A DNA stretch of 64,000 nucleotides, taken from assembly GCF_000018545.1 (NCBI RefSeq), contig NC_000914.2, positions 1-64,000 on the forward strand, read 5' to 3'. Position numbers and translations under genes: made by a program. Positions within the stretch are counted from its first letter, which is position 1. Every line of letters starts with the position of its first letter. This DNA is from Sinorhizobium fredii NGR234. Lineage in GTDB: Bacteria > Pseudomonadota > Alphaproteobacteria > Rhizobiales > Rhizobiaceae. Of the stretch, positions 9,454-18,465 are shown piece after piece. The notes under the pieces were generated by a model, which saw only the letters and a list, made by a program, of their open reading frames with translations, did no database searches and was not told the origin of the DNA.

Positions 9454-10446
9454 TTGGGGCGGTTGTTGGGAAAACTAAGTGCAGCGGAGTGCGATGCACT
9501 CGATCTCGAGCTCAATAAATTGCGGGCGAACGAGAGCCTCGATCCCCAAGAGTCGGAATTGGTCCTGGGCCGCGTGTTGGAGCCGCTTTTCGGGATCGAA
9601 GGCTACGAGGTTGAGCATACTGGCGGATTGAACGATCAGGGAATCGATTTCCGCGCCTCGCGTACGGCGGATGAGACCAGTTCTGCACCCGCCGAGACCA
9701 TCGGAGTTCAGGCCAAGTTTTACAGGAAGACTGTTAGCCGCGTGGGGATGGCAGATCTGCAGAAGTTGATCGGCGCTGCATTGTTGCAGGATCTCACTCG
9801 CGTCGTGCTGGTGAGCAACGGCGAATTTCCGCGGGAGGCGCATGCCGCAGTGGAGAAAAGCTTGCCGCTTAGGATCGAATTGCTCGACATTGGCGGAATG
9901 CGTGCCTGGATCAGTCGCCTGCGCGAAGAGAAGGTCGATGTGGAGGCTGAGGTTCGGATCATGCTGCGGGATCTAAGCAGCGGGCTAGCGCGATTGATCG
10001 CGAAAAGTCCGGATGCCCTGGATCATCTCGAATGGCGCATGGTCGAGCAGGTCGTCGCAGAGGTGTTCGAAGGGTTGGGTTTTGCCGTGACGCTTACGCC
10101 GGGGTCGAAGGATGGTGGAAAGGATGTCATTCTGACGTGCACGGTGAGGGGTAAGCTCGCTGAGTATTACGTAGAGATCAAACATTGGCGTTCATCCACG
10201 AAGGTGGGATCGGCGGCCGTGGAAAAGCTCTTGAAGATCATCGTCGAAGAAAAGAAAGATGGTGGCCTCTTCCTGTCGACATACGGTTTCACGTCGAATG
10301 CGTTCGAACAGCTCACGACTATTGCCAAGCATAAGCTGAAATTTGGCGATCAGGAGAAGATCGTCACGTTTTGCCAAACCTACGTTAAGGCCAAGGCTGG
10401 CCTCTGGTCGCCGCCGGAGAACCTCACCGAGGTGCTTTTCGCGTGA
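9454..10446 (+). CDS. Protein with two Mrr-type PD-(D/E)xK nuclease domains
   Basis: The protein of 330 residues appears to carry two copies of a restriction-endonuclease (Mrr_cat) fold. The first, about residues 35-150, shows GGLNDQGIDF (Asp65) and VQAKF (Gln86, Lys88). The second, about 195-310, shows SKDGGKDV (Asp224) and VEIKHW (Glu241, Lys243), a complete D...E-x-K set. Mrr-like enzymes cleave modified or foreign DNA. An unusual TTG start at 9454 is preferred because GGAAGGAG sits eight bases upstream; the frame is open further back but has no better start. It lies about 460 bases before the Argonaute operon in the same direction. The first domain, with Q in place of E, may be structural. 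Confidence 0.78.
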   Translation: MGRLLGKLSAAECDALDLELNKLRANESLDPQESELVLGRVLEPLFGIEGYEVEHTGGLNDQGIDFRASRTADETSSAPAETIGVQAKFYRKTVSRVGMADLQKLIGAALLQDLTRVVLVSNGEFPREAHAAVEKSLPLRIELLDIGGMRAWISRLREEKVDVEAEVRIMLRDLSSGLARLIAKSPDALDHLEWRMVEQVVAEVFEGLGFAVTLTPGSKDGGKDVILTCTVRGKLAEYYVEIKHWRSSTKVGSAAVEKLLKIIVEEKKDGGLFLSTYGFTSNAFEQLTTIAKHKLKFGDQEKIVTFCQTYVKAKAGLWSPPENLTEVLFA

Positions 10447-10903
10447 TAGGGTTGGCGGCACGCGGGACGGGGTAGCGTGCGGATAGAGGCGAGGAGATGA
10501 TGCTCGGTACGAGCGGGCGAACGGCCTGCATGCGTTTATCTCGGCCTTTGATTGGGTCGAAGAGGATGGCTTGGTGCGCAGTAGCCGTTCTACGGAGCGG
10601 TATTCGCTTCGAGATTTTGTCACCGCCAAACCCAGCTACAGCGCGGCAGTCTCTGCTACCTTGGAACAGGTGGGGCCCTTACCTACCGATCCGTCCTCGT
10701 AGTTGAGAACCGAGCGGGCTTCCGGATTTCTCGAGTGCTGGGGTATTCGGTTTCACGAGGGGCTCAGCGGAGGGCGACTCTGGCGAAACGGGACTGCAGT
10801 CAGCGCTTTCACGCGATCAGAGTTGTTGGTAACCGCACTACAACTGAGAAGACATCTATTGATGCCTTGACGCCTAGTATTGTCGCGACCCATCATCCGA
10901 CAA
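10447..10903. other. Intergenic region before the Argonaute operon
   Basis: These 457 bases show no convincing gene; the longest frames (69-145 codons) lack domains and mostly run antisense. It must hold the 3' end of the Mrr-type gene and the promoter of the operon starting at 10904, but I cannot place a -35/-10 pair with confidence. Confidence 0.45.
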
Positions 10904-12826
10904 ATGAAGTATGATTTCTCAACACTTTCTCCGGATGACTTCGAGAACCTGAGTCGCGATCTTGTGGGCGCCGAAACCGGAGTTCGATTCGAAGCGTTCA
11001 CCGTTGGCGCAGATGACGGTATGGATGGACGCCACGCCAAAGCCGATGGTTCGATCATCCTCCAGGCCAAGCACTATCTCCGATCTGGCTTCTCGAAACT
11101 CAAGTCGAAGATGCGAGAAGAACGTGTTTCAATCGACGAACTGGCCCCGCAACGATACATTCTGACGACGTCCGTACCGCTTACCCCGGCAAACAAGGCA
11201 ACGCTGACGGAAATCATTGGACCAAGCCTAGTCGGACCCGGCGACATATTTGGCGCGGACGACCTCAACGGCTTGCTCAGATCCTATCCTGAGATTGTGA
11301 AGGCTCATGAAGGGCTCTGGGCACACAGCACCCCAGTGCTCGAAGAGGTCGTCACCAACGCGGTGCGCAAGGCAATGGCGCCGGCGGAGGTTCCCAAAAC
11401 GCTCGCTCGCCTGATGCCGCCACCCGGGGCAGCCGATGCTCCGATCGAGCCCGTAAAGCGCGATACGATCTTCATAATCAAGGCTTCACCCATCGACGAC
11501 GAGTTCACGCTATGGCTTGCTCCAAAGCTTGAGGCCGAGGGCTACCAGGTCTTTGCCGACGTGCTCACCCTCATGCCTGGCGAACGTTGGCGAAGGGAGA
11601 TAACCAGTGCGCTGCGCCATCGCGCGGTCAAGGTCCTGCTTCTCTGCCGTGATTCCAGTCTTGAGGATAGCAGCATCCAGGACGACCTCGACATTGCTCT
11701 AGAAACGGGAAAGGAACTCGGTGATCAGCGGTTTGTCATTCCGCTGCGCATGGAGACGTTTCGGAAGATCAAAGGTCTCGGTGACACTGTCGCGGTCGAT
11801 TTCGTTCGAAATTGGGGAGAAGGCCTGCTCAAGCTCATCGATACCCTGCAACGGCAAAAAGTCCAGCGCAGCATCGACACGATGATAAACCCCAACTGGG
11901 AGATCTATCGCCGGCGCGGCGCCGTGCCGATCATCGAAGTTCCTGAGCGACTGACCTCAAACTGGCTTCGGGTCGCCGAGGCGCCAGATTTCATCCGATA
12001 CTTCGAATGCTCTGGATCGATCAACAAAGGGCGCCTCCAGGGAGCGATCGACAGCTATGGACATCCTTGCGCATTGGTCGGGGGATCAGGTTTTCTGGCA
12101 TTCGGTGGTGTGCCGGAAATCGAAATGGCATTCGAAGCCGTCGGCCGCTTCAAGCTGAAACATGAAATTCCGCTCGTGGAATTCACGGAGGGCGGCTTTC
12201 AGCGACTGCGAATTGACCGCCAGATTGCCTCCAACCTCGTTGTAGCGATGCTCAAGAAGGCCTGGTTCAACTACTGCAAACGCAACGGGTTCATCGAACA
12301 CGGATATTCGAATGGCATCGGCTTCCACGCGTCACCAGAACAGGCGCCGACGGGCAAGCGAATTCCGTGGGGGAACCAGGCCGAGAAGAAGCGGTCATCG
12401 ATGCTGCGCAATTCCGCTAAGGGCCATATCTGGCAATTCGGTGTGACTGCCATGCCAGCTTTCTGGCCGTTCTGGCACTTCAAGCTGAAGTCGAGGGTCC
12501 TGTTTGCGCAAGATAACGACACCCCAGCCGGCCTTGTTGTCGACGATCCCAAGAAGCTACACCGCTTGAGGCGATCGGTCTGTAAGGGCTGGCGCAACAA
12601 GCAGTGGTACGGGCGGCTTCTGGCGTTTCTAGAATTGCTTTCCGGAGAATCGGCTTTTGTTCGCCTCCCTCTTTCCGAGACGGAAACCTTCGTTATCGAG
12701 GCATCGCCGATGCTGTTTTCATCGCCGGTCAGTACCGTTCTTCCAAACGACCTAGATGACGAGGACGAGGAGCTGGATGACAGCACTCTCGGGCGGCCTG
12801 ACAGTGATGAGGAGGGCGGCGAATGA
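10904..12826 (+). CDS. Nuclease-like / TIR / APAZ-type partner of a short Argonaute
   Basis: This 640-residue protein is encoded immediately before, and overlapping by four bases with, a short Argonaute gene. Residues about 1-115 resemble a PD-(D/E)xK (Mrr-like) domain: [10 protein letters not shown], then DDGMDGR (Asp41), then ILQAKHY (Gln54, Lys56). Residues about 187-315 form a TIR domain: [46 protein letters not shown]. The remainder, about 320-600, is inferred to be the APAZ region that mates with the Argonaute; it ends in an acidic tail with DDEDEELDD. In SPARTA systems a TIR-APAZ protein and a short pAgo form a complex that degrades NAD when guided to invader nucleic acid. Here the usual TIR catalytic Glu position seems to be Asp (Asp260 or Asp261). 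The start is the ATG at 10904; its ribosome binding site is weak. Confidence 0.8.
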
Positions 12827-14376
12827 AATTTCTGGAACGATCGCTTGAGGTCGATCATATCCATGAGCCGGAACTTGAGTTTGCCTTCGGTCAGAAGAGC
12901 GCGCACCCAAAGGACGGCCTCCACCTTTACGGACCCCATCTCAAGGGGAAAAAGGCGAAAGAAATCCGCGTCGGTGTCATCGGCACAAGTGAAGGCATCG
13001 GTCACTTCCGGACGTGGAGCCGCGAGCTACAATCCATTGTCAAGGTGCCCCCGCCCGGGAAGGGAGAAAAGGCGAACCGGCTGCACCTCGCGAACTTCCC
13101 GGGATTGGAAGAGACCTTTGGAATTTCCTACGACCCAGACGAGCTCAGCGCATTATCGATCCCGCTCGCGGATATCGATCGCGCGACGCGGGTGACAAAC
13201 CAGCACGAAGCAGTGGACAAGGTCGCGAAGCTCTATATCGAGCGTGTAAACAAACATCTCCACAACGAGGAGCGCGCGGTAGACATCTGGGTGCTGGTGC
13301 TTCCTGAGATCGTCTATGAAAGGTGCCGACCAAATTCTAAGCGCACTGGTCTGCCAACGGAGAAAGGGGATTTCGCCAAGAAGCAGAAGAAGCGCGAAAG
13401 CCTGCCGCTCTTGGCAGGTATTATCGATCAAAGTGGTGAGACCATTTTTGACGACGTTCCGGATTTTCATCGGCGCATCAAAGCCGATTTCTTGAACATC
13501 GCGCCGACGCAGCTCATTCGAGAAACCACGCTTGCGCCAGGCGCGTTTCTCAATACGGCAGGTTACCCGACCCGCAAGACGCAGGATCGTGCCACGGTTG
13601 CCTGGAATCTCGGCACTGGTCTGTACTATAAGACACAGCCGCGCCCACCGTGGCGGTTATCGACGATCCGGCCTGGCGTTTGCTACCTCGGCATGGTCTA
13701 CAAGAGCCTGCCCAATGATCCCGATGGCCACGCGTGCTGCGCGGCGCAAATGTTTCTGAACGAGGGCGACGGTGTCGTTTTCCGTGGTGCAAACGGCCCC
13801 TGGAAGACCGGGGACTACGACTATCATTTGAAGGCTCCCGCAGCCAAAGACCTCCTGAAGCTCGTTCTTGATAGCTATGTCGATACCCACGGCGAGGCGC
13901 CTAAGGAGCTCTTCATCCATGGTCAGACCTACTTCAACGATGAGGAATGGGCCGCGTTTGCCGATGCGGCGCCGAAGGGGACAAATGTCGTTGGCGTGCG
14001 GATTCGCCCAACCGGTGGCGAAATGAAGCTCTTCCGCGATGGAGACTATCCTGTGTTGCGCGGCACAGCCTTGATCCTCGATGCGCAGACAGCCTACATT
14101 TGGACGACCGGATACGTTCCGCAGCTTGATACCTATATCGGCCCGGAAACCCCAAATCCGCTACATGTCACCGTGACGCGGAGCAAGGATGCCAAGCCCG
14201 AGATTCGTGACGTGCTGTCCGACATCATGGGCCTGACCAAGATCAACTACAATTCTTGCAACTTCAACGATGGCCTTCCGGTCACCGTGCGGTTCGCTCG
14301 AATGGTCGGCGATGTCCTGACGATGGGATCGGCGATCAAAGGCGAGAAGAAACAGCCGTTTAAGTTCTACATATAG
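12823..14376 (+). CDS. Short prokaryotic Argonaute (MID-PIWI)
   Basis: The 517-residue protein has the size and layout of a short pAgo: MID and PIWI parts without N or PAZ domains. Typical pieces are [18 protein letters not shown] (about 48-65), [16 protein letters not shown] (about 153-168), [15 protein letters not shown] (about 223-237) and, in [14 protein letters not shown] followed by PPWRL and CYLGMVYK (261-294). In active PIWI domains a catalytic Asp sits where CYLGMVYK has Met/Val, so it is predicted to be cleavage-dead, as short pAgos are. It would bind a guide and target and switch on the partner encoded at 10904-12826. Its ATG overlaps the partner's stop (ATGA), which indicates translational coupling. 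Confidence 0.88.
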
Positions 14377-14409
14377 GCCCAGTGGATCCCGAAGCTGCGA
14401 GACTGCAAA

Positions 14410-14706
14410 ATGATAGTCACCTTATTAAACGCGCTCTCAGCAATGGCAGCGTTCACCGCTGCTGGATTATGGTGGCGGTCAACGGTAATTGCCGTACCAT
14501 TCGATCACGAGATCCCGGAAGACGGATGGAGACCCGCGGCTATCCTAGCCTCCGGCCCAAAGGGCGATATTGATGTCTTCAAGACGCAGAACGCCGCCAA
14601 TGCGCTGAACAATCGAGCCGCAAAAGCCGCCGCTCTCGCGGCCGCTTGTCAGGGAACCGCAATCGCGCTTCCAATTCTCCAAGACATGTTTCATGCATTG
14701 GTTTAG
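14410..14706 (+). CDS. Small predicted membrane protein
   Basis: The frame of 98 codons lies between the Argonaute and the SIR2 gene, in the same direction, 33 bases after the Argonaute stop. It has one hydrophobic N-terminal segment (LLNALSAMAAFTAAGLWW, about residues 5-22), then a soluble part with an Ala/Asn-rich stretch near NAANALNNRAAKAAALAAAC that might span or lie along a membrane. I do not recognise a named domain. The codon-like pattern and position support a real gene, but it has no clear ribosome binding site. Whether it belongs to the pAgo or SIR2 module is open. Confidence 0.55.
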   Translation: MIVTLLNALSAMAAFTAAGLWWRSTVIAVPFDHEIPEDGWRPAAILASGPKGDIDVFKTQNAANALNNRAAKAAALAAACQGTAIALPILQDMFHALV

Positions 14707-14762
14707 CGTCGGCGCATGCGACGCAGCGCAGTATTCAACTTGGAAGAGCTTGTCAGAGTGCC

Positions 14763-17700
14763 ATGAGACTTCATCACCTCGGTCCTGATTTCCCGGAAGC
14801 GCTCGTCGACGAACTGCTCGAAGGGAATGTCGTATTTCTCTGCGGTGCAGGGGTCAGCGCGCCGCAACTGCCAAATTTTCGCGACCTCGTGCTCAACGTC
14901 TATAATCGATTGGGGGAAGAGCGCACGCCTGCCGAAGACCATGCTTTCCAGGCGTCTCGCTATGAAGAAGTTTTGGGTGCCCTGTCACGGCGCCTTGTAC
15001 GATCAGAGGATGTTATAGACGCTGCGGCCGCAGAACTGCAGGTTCCCGCAAATCCTGATACCGCGCATCACGACGTCATCCTGCGGCTATCACGTGATCA
15101 GGTTGGAAGGCCGATTATCGTCACCACGAACTTTGACACGCTGTTCGAGCGCTCACTCATGGTTTCGCATTCGGCAGCTTTCGCGACGCAGGAGAGCGCG
15201 GCAGGACAGGATATACCCGCTCCAGGGAGCGCGAGGTTCACGGGAGTTGTCCACACCCACGGCCGGCTGACCGACGATGAGCTCAATCTTTCCCAAACAG
15301 AACTGGTACTGACCAGCGCTCAGTATGGGGAGGCATATCTGCGAGCCGGCTGGGCCGCTCGCTTCCTTTTCGACCTCATGCGTTGTCGCACCTTGGTTTT
15401 GGTGGGCTATACTGCGAACGATGCTCCGGTGCGCTACATCCTGAACGTTCTGGAAGGTGACAGGGAGCGTTTTACCGATCTCAGGCGCGTATATGCGCTC
15501 AGCTCATCAAATGGCGACCCCCAAGCCGCGGCCGCCCCGTGGCAGGCTCTGGCGGTGGAGCCGCTCCTATTCGATCCAGAAGGCGGCAATCCATACGGGC
15601 CACTATGGTCAAGTCTTGAAGGCCTGGCCAACCTCGTGGAGAATCCAGATGTTCGTCGTCGCGAGATGATCGCCGCCATCGTCTCGGGCCCGGTATCCGA
15701 AACTACAGACCACGATATTCGCACCCTCAAATGGGCGCTGGGCGCGAGGGCCGACCTTTTCGAGCACTTCATTACGCGATGCGAAGATGCTGCATGGTTC
15801 GACACACTTGCCGTGGTGATCCGAGCTTTCGGCGAACGCGCGCGAGCCTGGATGCTTGCCCGATGGTTCGCAAGAGGATGGGATGACAAGGTCAGATACC
15901 TAACCGCCATTAAACATCTGGGGAGGGGATCACAGGAGTTCTCCGATGCCGTGTTTCGCGAACTCGATCAGAACCGTCCGCAGGATGCGATATGGGAGAA
16001 AGCCTGGCGCTTGCTCGCCGAAGCGGCCGCGGCGGCATCACACGACAGTTTGCGAGACTATCAGCTGCGTCACCGGCTGAACCGAGGGCCGGTCGTGGAG
16101 TCCGACCTCGGACACTTGGTCAATGCCATCGGACCGCGCCTGACAATCGAGGCGCCGTTTCGCGATGAGGATCCTTCTGAGCACCCAAACCAGCTCTCGG
16201 ATATTGCTCGTTTTTCGATGGAGAGCGAGCATCAGGAGTTCTTGCGGGATGTTTTGGCGTCCCCCGCCGGCAACGCGGAAAACATCCTGCGGCTGCTCGA
16301 GCGGGGTTCGCAGCGACTTTCTTGCCAGCTCCGGACTGCGCGCGATGCTGAACTGATCGGGCAGGTACGCGATGTTACAGATTTCGGTGTACCGTCCGTT
16401 GTTAATCATCAGCAAAATCAGCATCGCCGCGGGTTTGTTCCGCTCACCGTATTTATCACATCCGCGTTGCCCATGGCCGCTCAAGCCAATTTGGAGGGGA
16501 CGAAAAGGGTGGTCGGCGGATGGCGGGCGGAGCCGTTCAACCTGACCACCCGGCTTTGGATGCACGCACTTACACATCAAGCTCTTTTCACCGCCGACGA
16601 GGCTATTGAGGCGCTGGCAACCAGCAACGAGGCGGCCTTCTGGTCCTTCGCGCTGGAGTTCGTCGCCATTGTTCGCGCTCGCATTGCTCAGGCAAGCGGA
16701 GAGGCGGTCGAACGTCTAGTTCGGCGCCTCCTTGTCGAGGGTCCACAAAGATATGCCGACCGGGAACAGAACGCTGACGGTATCGACTGGCAGGACCGTG
16801 CACGTGACCGCGATATTTGGGTTCGATTGACCGCGATCAGTGAGCACGTAGTTCTCCCGCAGGAGGCCGAAACCCTGCTACACGAAATTCGTGAGCGGCG
16901 CACATACCTGTCGCGTGAAATCGATGAGCGGGATCTTTTCCGCACTTGGAGCTCCGGAGTCAGGGCCGTCCGCGGGCGCACCGCGCAAATTGTGTCGGCT
17001 CAACCAAGCGAACGCCTCACGATCGCCGATCGGCTCGAGGAAAGCAGCGACATCGAAGATCGAGAGGGCTGGGTGGAATATTGTCGAGAGGATCCGGTCG
17101 GAGCCTATGCTGCGCTGCGTTCTCATCCCCTTGAAATCGGCGTAGTTGCACGTTGGGCGACGTGGCTAGAGATCATTCCCAGTCGTGCGAATATGACAAG
17201 CCCAGAGTGGCTGCGTGTCATTCAAGAAGCGGTCGAGCTTCTCGGAGAGGCAGATGACGAGATCGTCATCGCTCTTGTCGGTCCCCTGGCTCGCATAGCA
17301 GAACACTCACGGCAGCTTCAACTCGCTCTTCCCGCGAACTGGTGGGATCGGCTGTGGCAAGCTGCTGAGGGCGAGCCCGACGTTGATTGGGGGGATGATG
17401 TCGAGACCTATGACCGGGTCATCAACTCGACTGGTGGATCACTTGCGGAAGCACTGCTTCAAGCTATCAGCTCTCAAAGGGAAAATGGAGACGACGTGAA
17501 CGCCGCGGACTTTCAACGATTGCAGCGGATGATCGTGTCCATGACCTATTCCGGCGAAATGGCACGTGCAGCGTGCGTCCGGTACCTGTCATTCGTTTTC
17601 AGCGTTTCGAACGAAATTGCTCTCGACCACTTGAGACCCTTCATCGCTGCGGACAATGATGAGGGGAGGCGACTACGCGGGGTCTTGGTCGAATACAACA

Positions 17701-18356
17701 GCTTCGTTGCGGATACTGAAATCAGCTTTGCCGATCTCATTCTACAGGGAGTTCGGGAGAGCCGGCAAAAAGATGTCTCGGCCGCCAATGCAGCCTCGCA
17801 TCTCGTCCGAGCGGTGGTTGCGTCTTTTGACGAACCGAATGTGGTCAGGGGTATCTCGCCGCAGCAGGCGCGGCAGACGCTTCGGGAGGCTGCCGCGGAC
17901 ATACGCGTCGGTGCCTTGAAAATTATGACAAACTGGCTTGAGGAAAATCCGGACGACGAGCGAGCGGCCGCCTGGACTGACCTATATGGCCCAACATTCC
18001 AGGCGATCTGGCCGCGCGACCGCAGCTATCTTTCAAATGACGTGAGCAAGGAAGTATTTTCGTTAGCAACGGCGGCCGGCACTGCGTTTGAAGCTGCGGT
18101 CGAAGCCCTTCTACCATATGTCTCGACATTCGAGGATGACTGGCTCAGCCTTCACGATCTCGAACGTAACAATGCCGAGCTCGCCACGCGCTTCCCGGTC
18201 GCCGCCCTCAGGCTGGTGTGGGCCGCATGCGGGCCGCCGTGCAAGGGCCGCACATCGGATATCGCCGCCATTTTGGATGCTGTCGCTGCGGCTAACCCGG
18301 CTCTGGCCGTTGATCGCAGGATGCATAAGCTGCGGCTTTTAGCAGTCAGTCATTGA
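14763..18356 (+). CDS. Long SIR2-domain protein (SIR2/DUF4020 type)
   Basis: The protein of 1197 residues carries a SIR2-like NAD-binding domain at its N-terminus: NVVFLCGAGVSAPQLPNFRD (residues 22-41), IIVTTNFDTLFER (118-130) and VVHTHGRL (162-169), the last holding the likely catalytic His. The remaining roughly 900 residues are helical and lack familiar motifs; the overall layout fits SIR2 proteins with a DUF4020 C-terminus. Long SIR2 proteins of this kind include defence-associated sirtuins that deplete NAD on phage infection, so a similar role is inferred. The ATG at 14763 is chosen because the domain begins there; the frame is open upstream. It ends before a strong hairpin shared with the convergent gene. 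Confidence 0.85.
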   Translation: MRLHHLGPDFPEALVDELLEGNVVFLCGAGVSAPQLPNFRDLVLNVYNRLGEERTPAEDHAFQASRYEEVLGALSRRLVRSEDVIDAAAAELQVPANPDTAHHDVILRLSRDQVGRPIIVTTNFDTLFERSLMVSHSAAFATQESAAGQDIPAPGSARFTGVVHTHGRLTDDELNLSQTELVLTSAQYGEAYLRAGWAARFLFDLMRCRTLVLVGYTANDAPVRYILNVLEGDRERFTDLRRVYALSSSNGDPQAAAAPWQALAVEPLLFDPEGGNPYGPLWSSLEGLANLVENPDVRRREMIAAIVSGPVSETTDHDIRTLKWALGARADLFEHFITRCEDAAWFDTLAVVIRAFGERARAWMLARWFARGWDDKVRYLTAIKHLGRGSQEFSDAVFRELDQNRPQDAIWEKAWRLLAEAAAAASHDSLRDYQLRHRLNRGPVVESDLGHLVNAIGPRLTIEAPFRDEDPSEHPNQLSDIARFSMESEHQEFLRDVLASPAGNAENILRLLERGSQRLSCQLRTARDAELIGQVRDVTDFGVPSVVNHQQNQHRRGFVPLTVFITSALPMAAQANLEGTKRVVGGWRAEPFNLTTRLWMHALTHQALFTADEAIEALATSNEAAFWSFALEFVAIVRARIAQASGEAVERLVRRLLVEGPQRYADREQNADGIDWQDRARDRDIWVRLTAISEHVVLPQEAETLLHEIRERRTYLSREIDERDLFRTWSSGVRAVRGRTAQIVSAQPSERLTIADRLEESSDIEDREGWVEYCREDPVGAYAALRSHPLEIGVVARWATWLEIIPSRANMTSPEWLRVIQEAVELLGEADDEIVIALVGPLARIAEHSRQLQLALPANWWDRLWQAAEGEPDVDWGDDVETYDRVINSTGGSLAEALLQAISSQRENGDDVNAADFQRLQRMIVSMTYSGEMARAACVRYLSFVFSVSNEIALDHLRPFIAADNDEGRRLRGVLVEYNSFVADTEISFADLILQGVRESRQKDVSAANAASHLVRAVVASFDEPNVVRGISPQQARQTLREAAADIRVGALKIMTNWLEENPDDERAAAWTDLYGPTFQAIWPRDRSYLSNDVSKEVFSLATAAGTAFEAAVEALLPYVSTFEDDWLSLHDLERNNAELATRFPVAALRLVWAACGPPCKGRTSDIAAILDAVAAANPALAVDRRMHKLRLLAVSH

Positions 18357-18390
18357 GCCATCTTTCGGCTCCCGACGGGAAGAATTCAAA

Positions 18391-18422
18391 CATTGCCCCC
18401 GGCATTTCTGCCGGGGGCAATG
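18391..18422. terminator. Strong hairpin between convergent genes
   Basis: A perfect 13-base stem (18391-18403 with 18410-18422) encloses the six-base loop ATTTCT; the stem core is GCCCCCGGC. It sits in the 109-base gap between the convergent SIR2 and vWA-nuclease genes and would stop transcription from both sides. It lacks a long T run, so its strength as a Rho-independent terminator is uncertain. Confidence 0.7.
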
Positions 18423-18465
18423 CTGTGATGGGTAGTCTAATCGGTTGGCGGCGAGCCTCGGCCGA

